From positions 64,979,666 to 65,043,665 of the forward strand of contig JAVIAB010000092.1 in NCBI GenBank assembly GCA_032433765.1: a stretch of 64,000 nucleotides of DNA. Direction: 5' to 3'. Below are positions 33,501-45,964 of the stretch, piece after piece. The position numbers and the translations under genes are program-made. Within the stretch, counting starts at the first letter, position 1. Every line of letters begins with the position of its first letter. This DNA comes from Megaustenia siamemsis. Taxonomy: Eukaryota > Mollusca > Gastropoda > Stylommatophora > Ariophantidae. The notes beneath the pieces were generated by a model. That model did no database searches and was not told where the DNA came from. It saw only the letters and a program-made list of their open reading frames with translations.

Positions 33501-35755
33501 CGCAGAGGAAATATAATCTAATTACATAGTGGAAAATAACTTTAACTAGAAAACCAAAGAAGAAAATAAAATAAAACAAACAGCTTTTCGTAGGGGTCTA
33601 AGTTCCTCCCCAAGGGGATGCTAGACGGGAAATGCCGGATGCTAGACGGAATCGTTACACATACTTCGTATTTTGTAACAATGTGGAGTTTGGTAACTAG
33701 ATACAATTATTTGGAATGAAATGCTGAAATATAACCATACCATTTTTGAAACATAAAATGTGTTTTCACAAATGTAAATATGACTGAACTAAATATTACA
33801 GCAAAGATGTTGTCTCAGCAACGGTATGACTATGAAACAAAATGGTTGGGCACCTATTGGAGTCAATGTTTCAGGCAGGTGCCGTAGACGTCCAGATTTC
33901 TGTTTTTTACATGGCGCCGTTTCTATATTTATACTTTCAAATTAAGTGTAGCACCATTTTTTAAAGAACACAAATTACAACATATTTCAGATGAAATGGC
34001 TGAATAACATAAAAAATGAGATAACGTTTGACTTTCTTTTTTTTTAAAATTTAACTGAACTTTGCCTTGTTACAAAATATTTATTCTATTTGATTTCGGT
34101 TGGTTCTTAACTAAATAGATTTCCCCCACTCAGATTATCATGAAGTGACGCCAAGATTTGTTAGTTGCGTGACGTGAAGTTATTATTGACTGTGCAAAGC
34201 AATCAAAATATAAACGTTTCTCTAGCATTCGTTTTCTATTTGAGAGTAAGACTGACACAATAATATTGTTTATGGTAACTCTTCCAACAAAATTGTACCC
34301 GGTATGTGGGGATGTAATGATATTAACTTCACGCAAGGGGATGCGAAACAAAACCAATACAGCAATTGTTTGCAATGTTCCAAATTATGTTAGGAACTAA
34401 TTAGTATATCTTTTAAAGTAACCGGTAGACTGTGTTCTTTTCCGGTTTGCATGGACCTCTTTGAAGCGAAAATATTATTGTTAATCATCTAGCTTTTAAA
34501 TAACGGAAACGATTCGCTATTCTTTGTGTTCAATTTGATTGAAAATATATATCGTTTGGTTACATATAGGCCATATAGTTCATCAATGTATTTTGTTTCT
34601 TCTTAACGCCCACATATAATTATCTGAGGCTGAAGTAGATATAAAGGTCTAGCAATCGCTTCTTCTTAAGACTTGAACTGTTCCCAAACTGTAAGTTTCC
34701 TAGATTTGTCAGTCTACTATAAGCTGGTTCTGTCTCGAACTTTACGCTAAACTTCTTCTGTTTTTTTTTTTAAGTTTTATTTGAAACGTATGGAGGAGTC
34801 CATTTACAAACTCTCCTTGTGTTCGAACCATCGCGTATGTTGTCTATATATGGTATTTCAAGACTGATTTTATCCGATTCTTTCTTCTACACTATTTTCA
34901 AACATCTTTCCTCAAATATCTAACTTCTGGTTTTTTTTTTTCTGATCTGTCGTGAATGACTACATTCGGTACCAGTAGCTTTTGAAGAAATGAAAATGCT
35001 TAACAATTTATTACTTTGCATTCATGTGCACAACAATATGTTGTGTGGATACACGTTAGCTGCTCCACCATTTGGTTAGCCTTAACACGTTATATTCAAA
35101 TATACATATCCAGTTTGCCATCTGAGAAATGTTGATAAGGACTTTTTCAGCCCAAGCATGTTCTTATAAACTTCTATCATTTTAATGGTCCAGAGATTAA
35201 CATTTGAAAAGTAATTCAAATCTAGTATTGTTGGAGTCGTATTGAATCGCAACACAACTACTCTCGTTATAATTATCAATTACTACGAATGCCATTTTGT
35301 AATAAGGACAAGTTTCTATGTGCAATAATTGACATTTCATGGATACCAACAGCAACAATAAAGAGACAGCAATTTTCATTTTGATTTGAATTTTAAAAAT
35401 GAGTTGGCCTTTTTGAAGACAGGGACTATTTGACCTTTCTATCTTGAGAATGGATGAGGAAGTGAAAAATTGAGCTCTAATTAAAGTAGTGACTTATAAT
35501 AAGAAGATACATTTAATTGATCAATAAATGTGAATCTATTTGAACCTGCAATGTTTTATGCCAGTTTAAAACGATGAACGTAAAATATTTGTCTAACCAA
35601 AAACGTTATACAAGTGCCAGAGAACGATATTAATTTTAGTGAGAGTTTGAATAAATAACTTAGAACTCAACACTGATCTTCTGTTTATTTTTTATTCTCC
35701 AGTTGATAAATAAAAAAAAATAATGTGATAAATTGTATATATGTAATTGTACAAC
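33501..35755. other. No gene seen
   Basis: Long AT-rich stretch with only short open frames. Confidence 0.4.
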
Positions 35756-35759
35756 CAGA

Positions 35760-35877
35760 AAAAAAATATGATACCCATTTATGGCTAGGTGAACCTGAAA
35801 GCCGTCGATCAGAATCTTACCTGACCTCTTGTCTTTTGTAGTCCAGTTCACTAACCACTGAGGTTAATAATAGTATG
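35760..35877 (-). mobile_element. SINE-1 5' fragment
   Basis: On minus: 'cagtggttagtgaactgga' and 'ctacaaaagacaagaggtc', then a weakened B box (gtaagattct) and 'gataccc'. Truncated before the body. Confidence 0.7.
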
Positions 35878-36068
35878 TGATAGATATCTTACATATATGG
35901 CTGGAATACACATTGACCTTGTTAATTATAATAGTGTGATATTTCACATAGCTTGCTGGAATACACATTAACCATATTAATTATAGTAGGGTGATATTTC
36001 ACATAGCTTGCTGGAATACACAATGTTGATCTTGTTAATAATAGTAGATAGATATTTCACATATATAT
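35878..36068. repeat. About 55-bp minisatellite, 3-4 copies
   Basis: 'atttcacatagcttgctgga' plus 'atacacattaaccatattaa'; unit starts about 35901, 35955 and 36011. An isolated relative of the first segment occurs at 36450. Confidence 0.75.
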
Positions 36069-36521
36069 GACCTTTGAACTCTTGGCAGGCGGTTGATAGC
36101 AACCAATCATGATAAGTCAGTAGATGGTAAAAAATTAGTGTATTATGTAGGATGCTGATTTTGCTGAACAGCTTCTGTCGTGCTGAACCTGCCAATATTG
36201 AATAGACAAATTTGACCGCAGAATGAACAAAATGTTTTCGTGGTGCCTGGCCTCGTCTTCTCTCTCCTGCGCCTTTTGTTTTCCGAATTTTTTTTTTATT
36301 AATGCTGCATCTAATGTTGCTGTACCGTTGTTTTTATATCTTTGTTCTCCATGTGTTACGATCTGCAGCCAGATCCATCCAGTTTCTTTCACTGATAGAG
36401 AATTCACGTAAGGTAGTCCTGCAAGCTTCCTTATATCTCAGGACTAAATTTCACATAGCATGCAGGGATACACATTCTAGATCGGTCCTCGCAGTCGATA
36501 ACCCTTTTTGTATACAGCTTG

Positions 36522-37134
36522 CAGCATACAAATAAACAGGACAAATCTAAAACAAATGCAACGCTTCAAATACTTGGGCACAATAACATGAGATGGAAGA
36601 TACACTACAGAAATAAAAAAACAGAATAGCTCAGGCAAAAAGAGCATTTCAGAAAATGAAAACTATCTTATGCAACAAATCTATGTCAAAAGAAGTGAGA
36701 AAGAGAGTTAATCGGTGCTATATAGAGCCAATTCTGACATATGGAAGCGAATCATGGACAATAAACAAACAAATGAAAAGATGATTAGAGGCCACAGAGA
36801 TGGAATTTCTCTGAAGAATGTTGAAAGTTCCCTGGACAACTAAAAAGTCCAATGAGGAAATTCTCAATGCGGCCATCACAAAAAGGGGGCTCCTAAAAAG
36901 CAACAGAAAGAAACAATCAACATTTTTCGTCCACATGAGCAGATGCAAGTTTGAATACTTTGTTACAACTGGCAAAATACAGGGAAAGTGAGATCGCGGA
37001 CGACAAAGAGAGAAAATACAAGATAGCTTGGTGTCATGGCATTGAAAACAGACAACAACAAAACTGAATAGATGTTTGTGGAAGCATACGATCGCCTACG
37101 CCAACCGATATGGCACATGATAATGATGATGATG
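36522..37134 (+). mobile_element. LINE family A, 5'-truncated, with TSD
   Basis: Encodes the region from LKQMQRFKYLG through AQAKRAFQKMK, YIEPILTYGSESWT and LEATEM, to the AYANRYGT end, with many stops. It ends in a GATAATGATGATGATG tail. Flanks atacagcttg (36512-36521) and atacagtttg (37135-37144) form a TSD with one mismatch. Confidence 0.87.
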
Positions 37135-37182
37135 ATACAGTTTGACTCACTATTTTTTTTAACTTTCATCACTGCTCCATTA

Positions 37183-37430
37183 GGGAACCATAGTAGCTGA
37201 GTGGTTAGTGTGTTCGCTTCCTGATCAGAAGAGTCCGAATTCTATTCCCCAAAATCGCTGAACTGTTTAGACCTAAAAGACTCTGAGTTCACCCAGCCTC
37301 TAAAAATGGGTACCAGAAATGTTTGTGGGAAGTAAAGGTGGCCTGACGTGATACCGATCACTTCACCCAAAAGTGTTCTGTGAGTATGGACAAATGTAAC
37401 ACAATACCCAATACGCCTAACAAGGAGTGG
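37183..37430 (+). mobile_element. SINE-1-related element
   Basis: A box 'agtagctgagtggttagtg', weak B box 'ccgaattctattcccc', then 'gagttcacccagcctctaaa' and 'aatgggtaccagaaat', similar to SINE-1 but a separate subfamily (compare 47395 and 44880). Confidence 0.65.
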
Positions 37431-38000
37431 GGATAATCTATCTCGGTTTTATCAAGCTCTCAGTTTCCAGTTTCAGGGGACCTCAAACAAACTAGTCTGT
37501 CAAACCACAGAAAACTATCGATTTACTAAGGTTTGCGGGCAGAAATTAAAGCCAGAAAACTTACCACATAGCGTAACCTGTTCTAATATAGGAGTTATTG
37601 ACGATAATAACATTTTAACTGCTTCAAGGAATAACCATAGCTTCACATTTTATGTATATTATATACAACATAAGTGGAAAAGAATGTTTATGACAAGTAT
37701 TGGGTAAAATTTAATTATTTCTCAAATAGAACGTTGTAGTAGATAAAGTCTGGGCACGTGGTTTCTAAAGCTAAATTTATTGCGTTAGTCCCAATAAAGT
37801 TAACATCTTAGTTTTGCTCTAAAAAGGTACATGATCCGTTTAATTGTCTGAACAGTTTAAAAAAAAAAAAAACCTCTGTTTTTCCTCAGTAGCCCTAGAT
37901 GGCTACAGTTTCTCCAACAATCCAGGGAAACCAAGAAAGTGGTTTCAACTTTCAGACCGTCAAAAGTATTCTCATGTTTTTATGTTTATTGGCCAACGCC
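37431..38000. other. No gene seen; poly-A at 37858
   Basis: A 14-base A run at about 37858-37871, no coding evidence. Confidence 0.4.
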
Positions 38001-38002
38001 TC

Positions 38003-38870
38003 ACAGCAAGTGTTCTCACATTCTTGGGTGTATGGGTAAACAGCACCACAGCAAGTGTTCTCACACTCCTGGGTGTATGGGTGAACAGCCACATCAATTG
38101 TTCTCACACTCCTGGGTGTATGAGTAAACAGCCACAGCAAGTGTTCTCACATTCCTGGGTGTATGGGTAAACAGCCACAGCAAGTGTTCTCACATTCCTG
38201 GGTGTATGGGTAAACAGCCACAGCAAGTGTTCTCACATTCTTGGGTGTATGGGTAAACTGCCACAGCAAGTGTTCTCAAATTCCAGGGTGTATGAGTAAA
38301 CAGCCCATAGCAAGTGTTCTCAAATTCCTGGGTGTATGAGTAAACAGCCAATAGCAAGTGTTCTCAAATTCCTGGGTGTATGAGTAAACAGCCAATAGCA
38401 AGTGTTCTCAAATTCCTGGGTGTATGAGTAAACAGCCCATAGCAAGTGTTCTCAAATTCCTGGGTGTATGAGTAAACAGCCAATAGCAAGTGTTCTCAAA
38501 TTCCTGGGTGTATGGGTAAACAGCCCACAGCAAGTGTTCTCACATTCCTGGGTGTATGGGTAAACAGCCCACAGCAAGTGTTCTCACATTCTTGGGTGTA
38601 TGGGTAAACAGCCCACAGCAAGTGTTCTCACATTCCAGGGTGTATGGGTAAACAGCCCACAGCAAGTGTTCTCACATTCTTGGGTGTATGGATAAACAGC
38701 CACAGCAAGTGTTTTCACATTCCTGGGTGTATGGGTAAACAGTTAATAGCAAGTATTCTCACATTCCTTGAGTGTATGGTAAACAGTCCATAGCAAGTAT
38801 TCTCACATTCCTTGAGTGTATGGGCAAACAGTCCATAGCAAGTATTCTCATATTTCTTGAGTGTATGTGT
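38003..38870. repeat. 43-bp minisatellite, about 20 copies
   Basis: Unit 'cagcaagtgttctcacattc' then 'ctgggtgtatgggtaaacag'. Variants cluster: an 'aattcc...tatgag' block (about 38270-38500) between 'cattcc...tatggg' blocks, and a diverged 'agtattctc' form at the right edge. This is typical of local amplification. Confidence 0.95.
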
Positions 38871-39290
38871 TAATGACTCATGACGATGCTTTTGCATTTA
38901 TAATAGCATTCAAGATGGGACAGAAACAGCGGGGTCCGTGTCTTGATCTGGACACTGTGTCAAGTAACGGCTATGGAAACAAAATTGAGTCCACATTGGC
39001 ATATTGTCAGTATTCTTCTTCTACAAAAATGAATTTTCATGTATACACAGTAGCTTTATATCTAAATAGAACTGTAGTTATATTTCAGTAAAATTTGTTA
39101 TTGAACCTGCCCTGAATCTTTTACATTCTACTCAATCTTCATACTGATATTTTATGGAAGTGGTTCCAATTTGTAACATCACGCAAAAATGGGAATTTTC
39201 TATCTTTCATTTATTTTATATTAACTGCAATGTAGTATTATCACCAGATAATACATTCTATGTACAGCGAACATATTTTAACAACAATTG
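38871..39290. other. No gene seen
   Basis: Unassigned. Confidence 0.35.
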
Positions 39291-39294
39291 CGAC

Positions 39295-39685
39295 TAAGCC
39301 TCGCATTAAAGTGGAAGATAGCAACATAAACAACCTCCGATATGCAGATGAATTAGTATTGATAGCAGAAACCCAACAAGATCTACATAATCAATTAGTT
39401 GAAATTGTGAAAGAAAGGAAATAAAAAGATCATACCCTCAGAATAAAAAAAAAAAACAAACGATTATAATATCAAAGAAAACGAACACTCAAGAATATAG
39501 AGTAAAACAAAACGAAGCAATCCTGAAACAAGTGTATATATTCAAATACTTGGGATAAATAATAACATCAGATGGCAGATGCACAACAGAAATTAGAAGA
39601 AGAATAGGGCAAGGAAGGACAGAAAGAATTCCATCGAATGAAAAACACCCAATGTAACAGATCATTGTCAAATAGTGTGAGGAAA
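39295..39685 (+). pseudogene. LINE RT fragment, motif C region
   Basis: Frame reads IKVEDSNINNLRYADELVLI, an RT catalytic motif with Glu in place of the second Asp (YADE), then ETQQDLHNQL. After breaks it reads 'tcaaatacttggg' and 'acatcagatggcagatgcac' (KYLG, TSDGRCT). Distinct from but related to family A. Confidence 0.7.
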
Positions 39686-39754
39686 CCTGTCATAAAGTTA
39701 TTGAGTTAATGAGTTATTGGTATTGAGTTATTGAGTTATATTCCTTAAGTGCTA

Positions 39755-39759
<5 letters not shown>

Positions 39760-39795
<36 letters not shown>
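39760..39795. repeat. (TC)n microsatellite
   Basis: About 36 bp of uninterrupted tc dinucleotides. Confidence 0.95.
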
Positions 39796-39796
<1 letters not shown>

Positions 39797-39797
<1 letters not shown>

Positions 39798-40131
39798 GAT
39801 CAGGACTCAATCAGAGTAGGATTCCATACTCTCACATGAAGTCAGCTGTCAGGTTAAGTGTGTTGATCGCCACCACAGACAGAACATCACAATTAAAGTC
39901 CGCCAGATCCACTCTGATTGAACACCCGTTAAAACGTTGCACTGTGTTCTGCGCCAGTGGCCCAGTGCATCCGATTTCAGCCAGCATTTTATTCAGGTTT
40001 GTATTCCTTAGCCATTGATTGTCCCCAATCTTCCTGCAAGGCAGCAGATGCTCTTTTCTGTAGAGGGATTCTGCCCTTAGATGGTCGGCCCTCCCAGGTT
40101 TACGAGCACCATCTGCCCGAGTCACTAGAGG
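39797..40131 (-). CDS. Coding-like open frame, unknown
   Basis: A minus frame of about 97 residues with mixed, protein-like composition (RKPGRADHLRAESLYRKEHL, TNLNKMLAEIGCTGPL). Base composition is richer in GC than either flank. It sits between a TC tract and a 38-bp array. I cannot name it; an old transposon piece is as likely as an exon. Confidence 0.2.
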
Positions 40132-40312
40132 TGACTAACACAGACATGCACACACAAAGATATGAGATGTGACTAACATAGACATGCACACAGTGATACA
40201 AGGCATGACTAACATTGACACACATCAAGATATATGACACATGACTAACATAAACATGCACATAAAGATATGAGATATGACTGACATAGACATGCACACA
40301 CAAAGATATGAC
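40132..40312. repeat. About 38-bp minisatellite, 5 copies
   Basis: 'gtgactaacatagacatgca' plus 'cacacaaagatatgagat', moderately diverged. Confidence 0.85.
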
Positions 40313-40514
40313 AAAAGTGCTACATAGAAAATATTCTATATATGAAGGTGATTCATGAACGATATGCAGGTCTATTTTTAAAAAAATGTGGAGGCAGCTG
40401 TGATGTTGTTTTTTAGATGAATGCTACAAATTCTATGGAGAGCAAAGATAACTAATAAAGAGTATTTAACGGGAGCTGTAGAAATCTAAAATTTCATCAG
40501 AATCGTAAGAACAA

Positions 40515-41070
40515 GAATTCAAATTTTTAGAGCATTAGATGCGAAAAGTAACAAACAACACAAGAAGAGATAGAATATCAAATGAAACCATAAGAAAAAT
40601 AGTAGGAACAAAACCCTGCCAATAATATATAGAACAACAATAACTTAAATGGTTCGGCCACCTGGTCAGAATGAATCCTTATCAATCACCATCAAGGGCG
40701 TTCTTCTCGAGAATGCATGGAAAAAGACCAAGAGGAAGACCCAGAAGAAGATGGATAGATGCAGCGACAGAGACATGTAACAACAAAGGAAAGTCACTAA
40801 TTCAGACAGATCGAGCAGCTCAAGAACGACAAATGATATAAACCACGACACCTTTTAGGTATCAGGTTAAAGAGAAAAGAAGGAGAAGAAGATGCGAAAA
40901 GATGGCATAGAGAATACTATAACAGCGGACAGAATGAATGGAAATAGGAACAGAGGAAAACAGAAAAAAATTACTGAATAGCATATTCAAATGACATAAT
41001 AATAGATATCCGATTGAAATTACAGCATGCATGAAAGACAGAGAAATGTAGACTGAGATATTCGCCTTTG
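40515..41070 (+). pseudogene. Two LINE C-terminal fragments
   Basis: First piece (40515-40880): TRRDRISNETIRKIVGTKPC, LKWFGHLVRMNPY, FFSRMHGKRPRGRPRRRWID, then DRAAQERQMI. Second piece (about 40890-41070): RMNGNRNRGK and ACMKDREM from a different family. Both have stops. Confidence 0.7.
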
Positions 41071-41085
41071 CTACCCGGCATGTCG

Positions 41086-41333
41086 GGAGCGATAGCTCAG
41101 TGGTTAGTGAACTGGACTACAAAGGACAAGAAGTAGGGTTCGATCCCAACCGACGGTCCTGGTTCACCCAGCTTTAAATAGGTATCGGAATTTTTTATGG
41201 GAAAATAAATCGGCACGGGCGTAATACCGACAACATTACCCAAAAATCATATGCTGAAGGCCTATAAAATGTATAGTCACTAACACCATGTTCCCTATAC
41301 GCCACTTGGCGTGACGGGGCGCTTTACTCTTTT
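41086..41333 (+). mobile_element. SINE-1, complete, 14-bp perfect TSD
   Basis: A box 'gatagctcagtggttagtg', B box 'gggttcgatcccaacc'. The body 'tcggcacgggcgtaatacc' and 3' 'acgccacttggcgtgacggg' end in 'gctttactcttttt'. TSD tacccggcatgtcg at 41072-41085 and 41334-41347. At about 248 bp this is the best reference copy in the window. Confidence 0.95.
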
Positions 41334-41347
41334 TACCCGGCATGTCG

Positions 41348-42745
41348 TCTGATAATGATGGATGTCAAACAGAAGTGTTACGTAGAATAAGTGTAGTTAT
41401 TTCATGCCGAATATATTGCAAGCTTTAGACTCAATGCAGCTGTAGATTGAGGCGTGGGAGTTTTCACCCAGGCGGGTCAACCTCGCATAGAGTGTCAAGA
41501 AGCTAAAGGGCCGAAACACACTCTCAACGGGGTTCAACTTCTGTTGACCAGGTTGCCTCTCGCTGCGAAGCTATGTACAAAGAGTTTCCTATTACTTTTA
41601 ACAATACTTTTAACCATATACATTTTCAAAATGTACTAACCAGATGCGTTCTCATGTTAAATATTCTTCTTTTAACAAGTTACTACTAAAAGTGTAGATA
41701 CGGCTTAATTCTACTAAACCTAACTGCACTATAAGTGTTATATACAGACTATTGTTTTCTGTGTAAGCTAATGAATAAGGCAACTAAAATAGCACTGATA
41801 AACACCTGTGTACGCGGTGCTGTAATCTACAGCAACTCTGCCATATCAGCAACGATCAGTCACACGCATCCCACTCCAGAAGTTTTTTTAGCACGATAAG
41901 GAGCTAGTTCAACCGTATCACTTTCCTGTCTAATTCTATTTCAGATAATTCCAGAGAATGTAATTGGCGAGTCGGCAACCAGGATCCACCATGGGATGTT
42001 TAGATAAGAAAATGGCGTCTATTTAGGCTGTAACTAAAGCAAGGCCAAACTTGACATGAATGTCACTATATAAAACATCAGGTGTATCTTAATGTAAAAG
42101 CCGTTGTACTGTGTTATTTAAAAACAAAACTGATGCCGTTTAGAACTGATTGCGCGGTTCATTTAAATACTTGAGTCATTTCTAGAAGCTTTCTTCGTAC
42201 CTTTACCATCTGTTTCTGGTCCCTTTTCATTGTCTCCGTCATGATAAATTATCATTACTTTAAATGTAATTTATGATGCTTTGGATCTTCGTAGAGGATT
42301 ACACTAGGTGTTTGATGATGTCGGTGAGATAATAAGTTAATAACTTATTGATCCCAGAGGTTGCAAAGAAAAACGAAATTAAACTTAATTATTATGAGTC
42401 ATTGCAGTTTGAAATACATTTTGTTCATATACTTTTGTTTATACTCAGTTTTGGTTGTTGGTCATGTCTGAGCTTGCAAGCTTAAGAACAAGTCGTTCTC
42501 CTTTGGTCTAGTTCTTTAAGAAATTTTCGTATTGCTCAATGGAGCACGTAAAAATACATTGTCTTGATCCATCTCTTATTTTTCATTTCAGCAATCATGT
42601 CGTACCTCGTTTGATTTCACTTGTAGTTTCGGAAGTAGTCCACCTTCATTTATCATACCACACTTCAATAAACGACTACGGAAAGACCTCAACATTTCTA
42701 TCTTGCCAAGCTCTAACATTATGGCACAGCAATCATTTAGTTCAA
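41348..42745. other. No gene seen
   Basis: Only short frames; nothing recognised. Confidence 0.4.
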
Positions 42746-42749
42746 ACAT

Positions 42750-43210
42750 TGCCGCGAACTCAAAAATACAAGTTCATACATTGCCGTGGACTCACAAATA
42801 CAAGTTCATACATTGCCGTGGACTCACAAATGCACGTTCATACATTGCCGTGGACTCACAAATACAAGTTCATACATTGACGTGGACTCACAAATACAAG
42901 TTCATACATTGACGTGGACTCACAAATGCACGTTCATATATTGACGTGGGCTCACAAATACAAGTTCATACATTGACGTGGACTCACAAATACAAGTTCA
43001 TACATTGTCGTGAACTCACAAATGCACGTTCATACATTGGCGTGGACTCACAAATGCACGTTCATACATTGGCGTGGACTCACAAATACACGTTCATACA
43101 TTGTCGTGAACTCACAAATGCACGTTCATACATTGTCGTGAACTCACAAATGCACGTTCATACATTGGCGTGGACTCACAAATACACGTTCATACATTGC
43201 CGTGAACTCA
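42750..43210. repeat. 32-bp minisatellite, about 14 copies
   Basis: Unit 'acaagttcatacattgccgt' plus 'ggactcacaaat', with a/c and caag/cacg variants. Because 32 is not a multiple of three, one frame reads three phases in turn (HTLPWTHKYKFI, HCRGLTNTSSYI, AVDSQMHV), and long stretches are stop-free on plus. Confidence 0.95.
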
Positions 43211-44875
43211 TGAGTGCAAGAGATTTCCACATGGAAGATCTAAGACCTCTAAATGTACAACAGGATCGTGACAGAGCTACTCACTTTCGACCACTCCAAT
43301 CATGAATCTACTTTAAGAGAACGGCACTTGAGCTTCTGTATTGATTGGATTCGCACAATATCGGTCAGTGTATACCACCATTAATTGTCTTTGCCTCCAA
43401 TCTCATAATGGAAATAATTAACATGAAAGCTCAGATTTTCTCAAAAGTAATCTTGAAGCCAAAAATCCATACTATCAACCACCATATGAAAATTAAAATT
43501 CATTTCCAGAAAAATAATTTCAAATATACTTTTGTGCTGCTCTGTAATATTCTGTGCAAGAAAAACGGTGACACAATTTTGATGTCGTACGAGAGTAAGA
43601 TATCATATCACCGTATAGCTACAGCTTATGGAGGTGAGGAGGCCAGTGCCTTCCTTCGTTGTTATTTACCTTTCCCAAATCAAGTACCAGTATTTTTTAT
43701 AGAAGCCAACTGGAAAGCGTCAAGCTGCGACAGAACCATGTCCACTACGTCACTAACTCTCTCTTGTGTATAAGTAGGTACTTCTCTAGTTTGTTTAATG
43801 ATTCTTATTTGTGCAGAGGACAATTTCTGCAATGAAAGATCATTTCTGCACTATGCCGAAAGATCTGAGTTTATGTACATTTCCCACATATTCAGTCTCA
43901 TATTTATTTCGATTATTACTTTCACTGCAACCCTTTAGCTCTTTCGCTAAAGTAAAATAAAGAGGACGAATTTATTTTGCAATGGTGAACTTCAGTTCGG
44001 AGTGTAAAAATAACGAGGATGCTGTCGAGGGCTGTCTCTGCGGGTGGCACATGTTTGTCATGTAAACAGACCACGCCAAATAAACCAGCCACGGTGTATT
44101 ACACAGGCTGCCGATGCAAATCTTAAACGTTGTTTGAAGACAACGCAGCGCAAATAACATCTTTGCTTGTTGTCTTTGTTGCGGCCCAGTGCCTGGAGGA
44201 ATCAAATGGTGAATTCTTCACATAGCCAGCATGAGTGGAATACAGTGTGTACCAATGATTCTCAATCTTTCATCGAGGAGACCTATTCCTGAGTTTGAGG
44301 TTAGAATTATATTCCAGGTGAACTTAAACTGGTCGTTAATAAGGCAGATGGATATCATCGTCTGTTAGAGGAAGGCTGCATGTCACTTCATGATTTTCTC
44401 GCAAATGTCAAACGATTTGCTAAATCATCAGTTTTACTTTTAGTAGATTGAGTAAAAGAATAAGTAGAGTATGCGATCATTTTGATTACATTTAATTACA
44501 GAATATTTAGAAAAAATGTATTAATTATAACATTTCTTCATTTAAACAGACGAAGGCAGCGAGTAAATACATGTATAATTAACCAATGAACCAACATAGT
44601 TAATAAATATGCAAATTAGTTCCTCACAGAACATCTGAAAAGCCTTTAATCTATAAGACAACAGAGAACAGTGAAAAAACGCCAGTAAGTGGTTGTAATT
44701 GATGAATAATGTGGCGTATCCTGCATCTTGAAATTCAAGTACCTTAGTACTTAATCCCTGATCCTAGTAAAGTAAGTAAAAGTTATGGCTTCCATCGACT
44801 CCTTTAGTCGTGCATGTTAATGCCCATACCTCTCATTTACAAGCCGCACATTTTACACATGATGTAGTTGACATC
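43211..44875. other. No gene seen
   Basis: A 142-codon plus frame (43345-43773) has no recognisable domain and ordinary AT-rich composition; I do not call it a gene. Confidence 0.4.
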
Positions 44876-44879
44876 ACTC

Positions 44880-45060
44880 CAGGAAGTTCTGTTTTCTATA
44901 AAAAAAATTTTTTTAAAAATTTCTGGTACCCATTTCCAACGCCCGGGTGAATTCAAAAGTAGTATCAGTATGAAATAAAATTCCACGTCCTAGAATTAAA
45001 CCCACGTCCTTCTGTTCAGTAGCGAGCCCTCTCAGCACTCACTTGTAGTTGATATTAAGA
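44880..45060 (-). mobile_element. Diverged SINE (SINE-1-related)
   Basis: On minus 'gtgagtgctgagagggctcg', 'gtgggtttaattctagg' (B-box-like), 'gaattcacccgggcg' and 'aatgggtaccagaaatttt'. Confidence 0.6.
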
Positions 45061-45540
45061 AACATAGAATCAAATACCTAATTCTTTCAGACACGAACAA
45101 TGAAGTGTTTGGTCCTGTTTTAAAGTCAATCACGCTAAGAAACATTTACAGTTTAAAATAAAAACAAAGATAGATCGTAGCCCTGACAAAAAAAAACACA
45201 CACAAAAAAAAAACATCTAAATTTCCTATCGGAACGTTAACCAAGTTTTAAAGTTAAACCAACAGCTGTCGTTGGTGCCTCGGTGTTTGTTTACTTGGCA
45301 GCGATTTTCTGATGTGATTAGCAACAAGATTCTCAGTACTAATGGACCTTTCCGAGAGAATGTTGAATGGTTCCGTATCTAAAAAAGAAAAGAGATGTTG
45401 AACTAACGATCATCAATAACGTGCGTGATTTCTACCCACGGGCATTGATAGAAGGAAACACATAGCTTGCTTGAGGTTTGAGTGGATACAAACTAGTCCT
45501 GCTTCATGTTTTTATGTATGAGTTGGTCACTTGTTGGTTA
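45061..45540. other. No gene seen
   Basis: Unassigned AT-rich sequence. Confidence 0.35.
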
Positions 45541-45544
45541 ATAA

Positions 45545-45960
45545 TTACCCCTAAATATGATAATTATCCATAACTAATTATCCGGTGGATAATTATTCGT
45601 AACTGATTGTCATGTGAACATTTTAATTACTCGTAATTGATTATTCGGTAGATAATTATCCGTAATTGAATATTCGGTAGATAATTACCAGTAATTGATT
45701 ATTTGGTAGATAATTACCAGTAATTGATTAGTCGATAGATAATTATCCGTAATTGAATATTCGGTGGATAATTATCCGTAATTGAATATTCGGTGGATAA
45801 TTATCCGTAATTGAATATTCGGTGGATAATTATCCGTAATTGAATATTCGGTGGATAATTATCCGTAACTGATTATTCGGTAGATAATTATCCGTAACTG
45901 ATTATTCGGTAGATAAGTATCCGTAATTGAATATTCGGTGGATAAAACTCGTTACTGATT
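45545..45960. repeat. 29-bp minisatellite, about 14 copies
   Basis: Unit 'ggataattatccgtaattga' plus 'atattcggt'. Several consecutive identical copies occur at 45730-45870. It abuts the 3' end of LINE-D. Confidence 0.93.
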
Positions 45961-45964
45961 GTCC

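Noticed and set aside
38003..38870. CRISPR-like regular direct repeats (also 48018-48377 and others)
   Set aside because: Units are contiguous with no unique spacers; eukaryotic minisatellites.
41086..41160. Functional tRNA gene
   Set aside because: A and B boxes are present, but the segment is the head of a longer SINE with TSD, and the anticodon and acceptor arms do not pair convincingly.
43345..43773. 142-codon plus frame as a gene
   Set aside because: No domain, repeat or splice context; length is within chance for an AT-moderate stretch.
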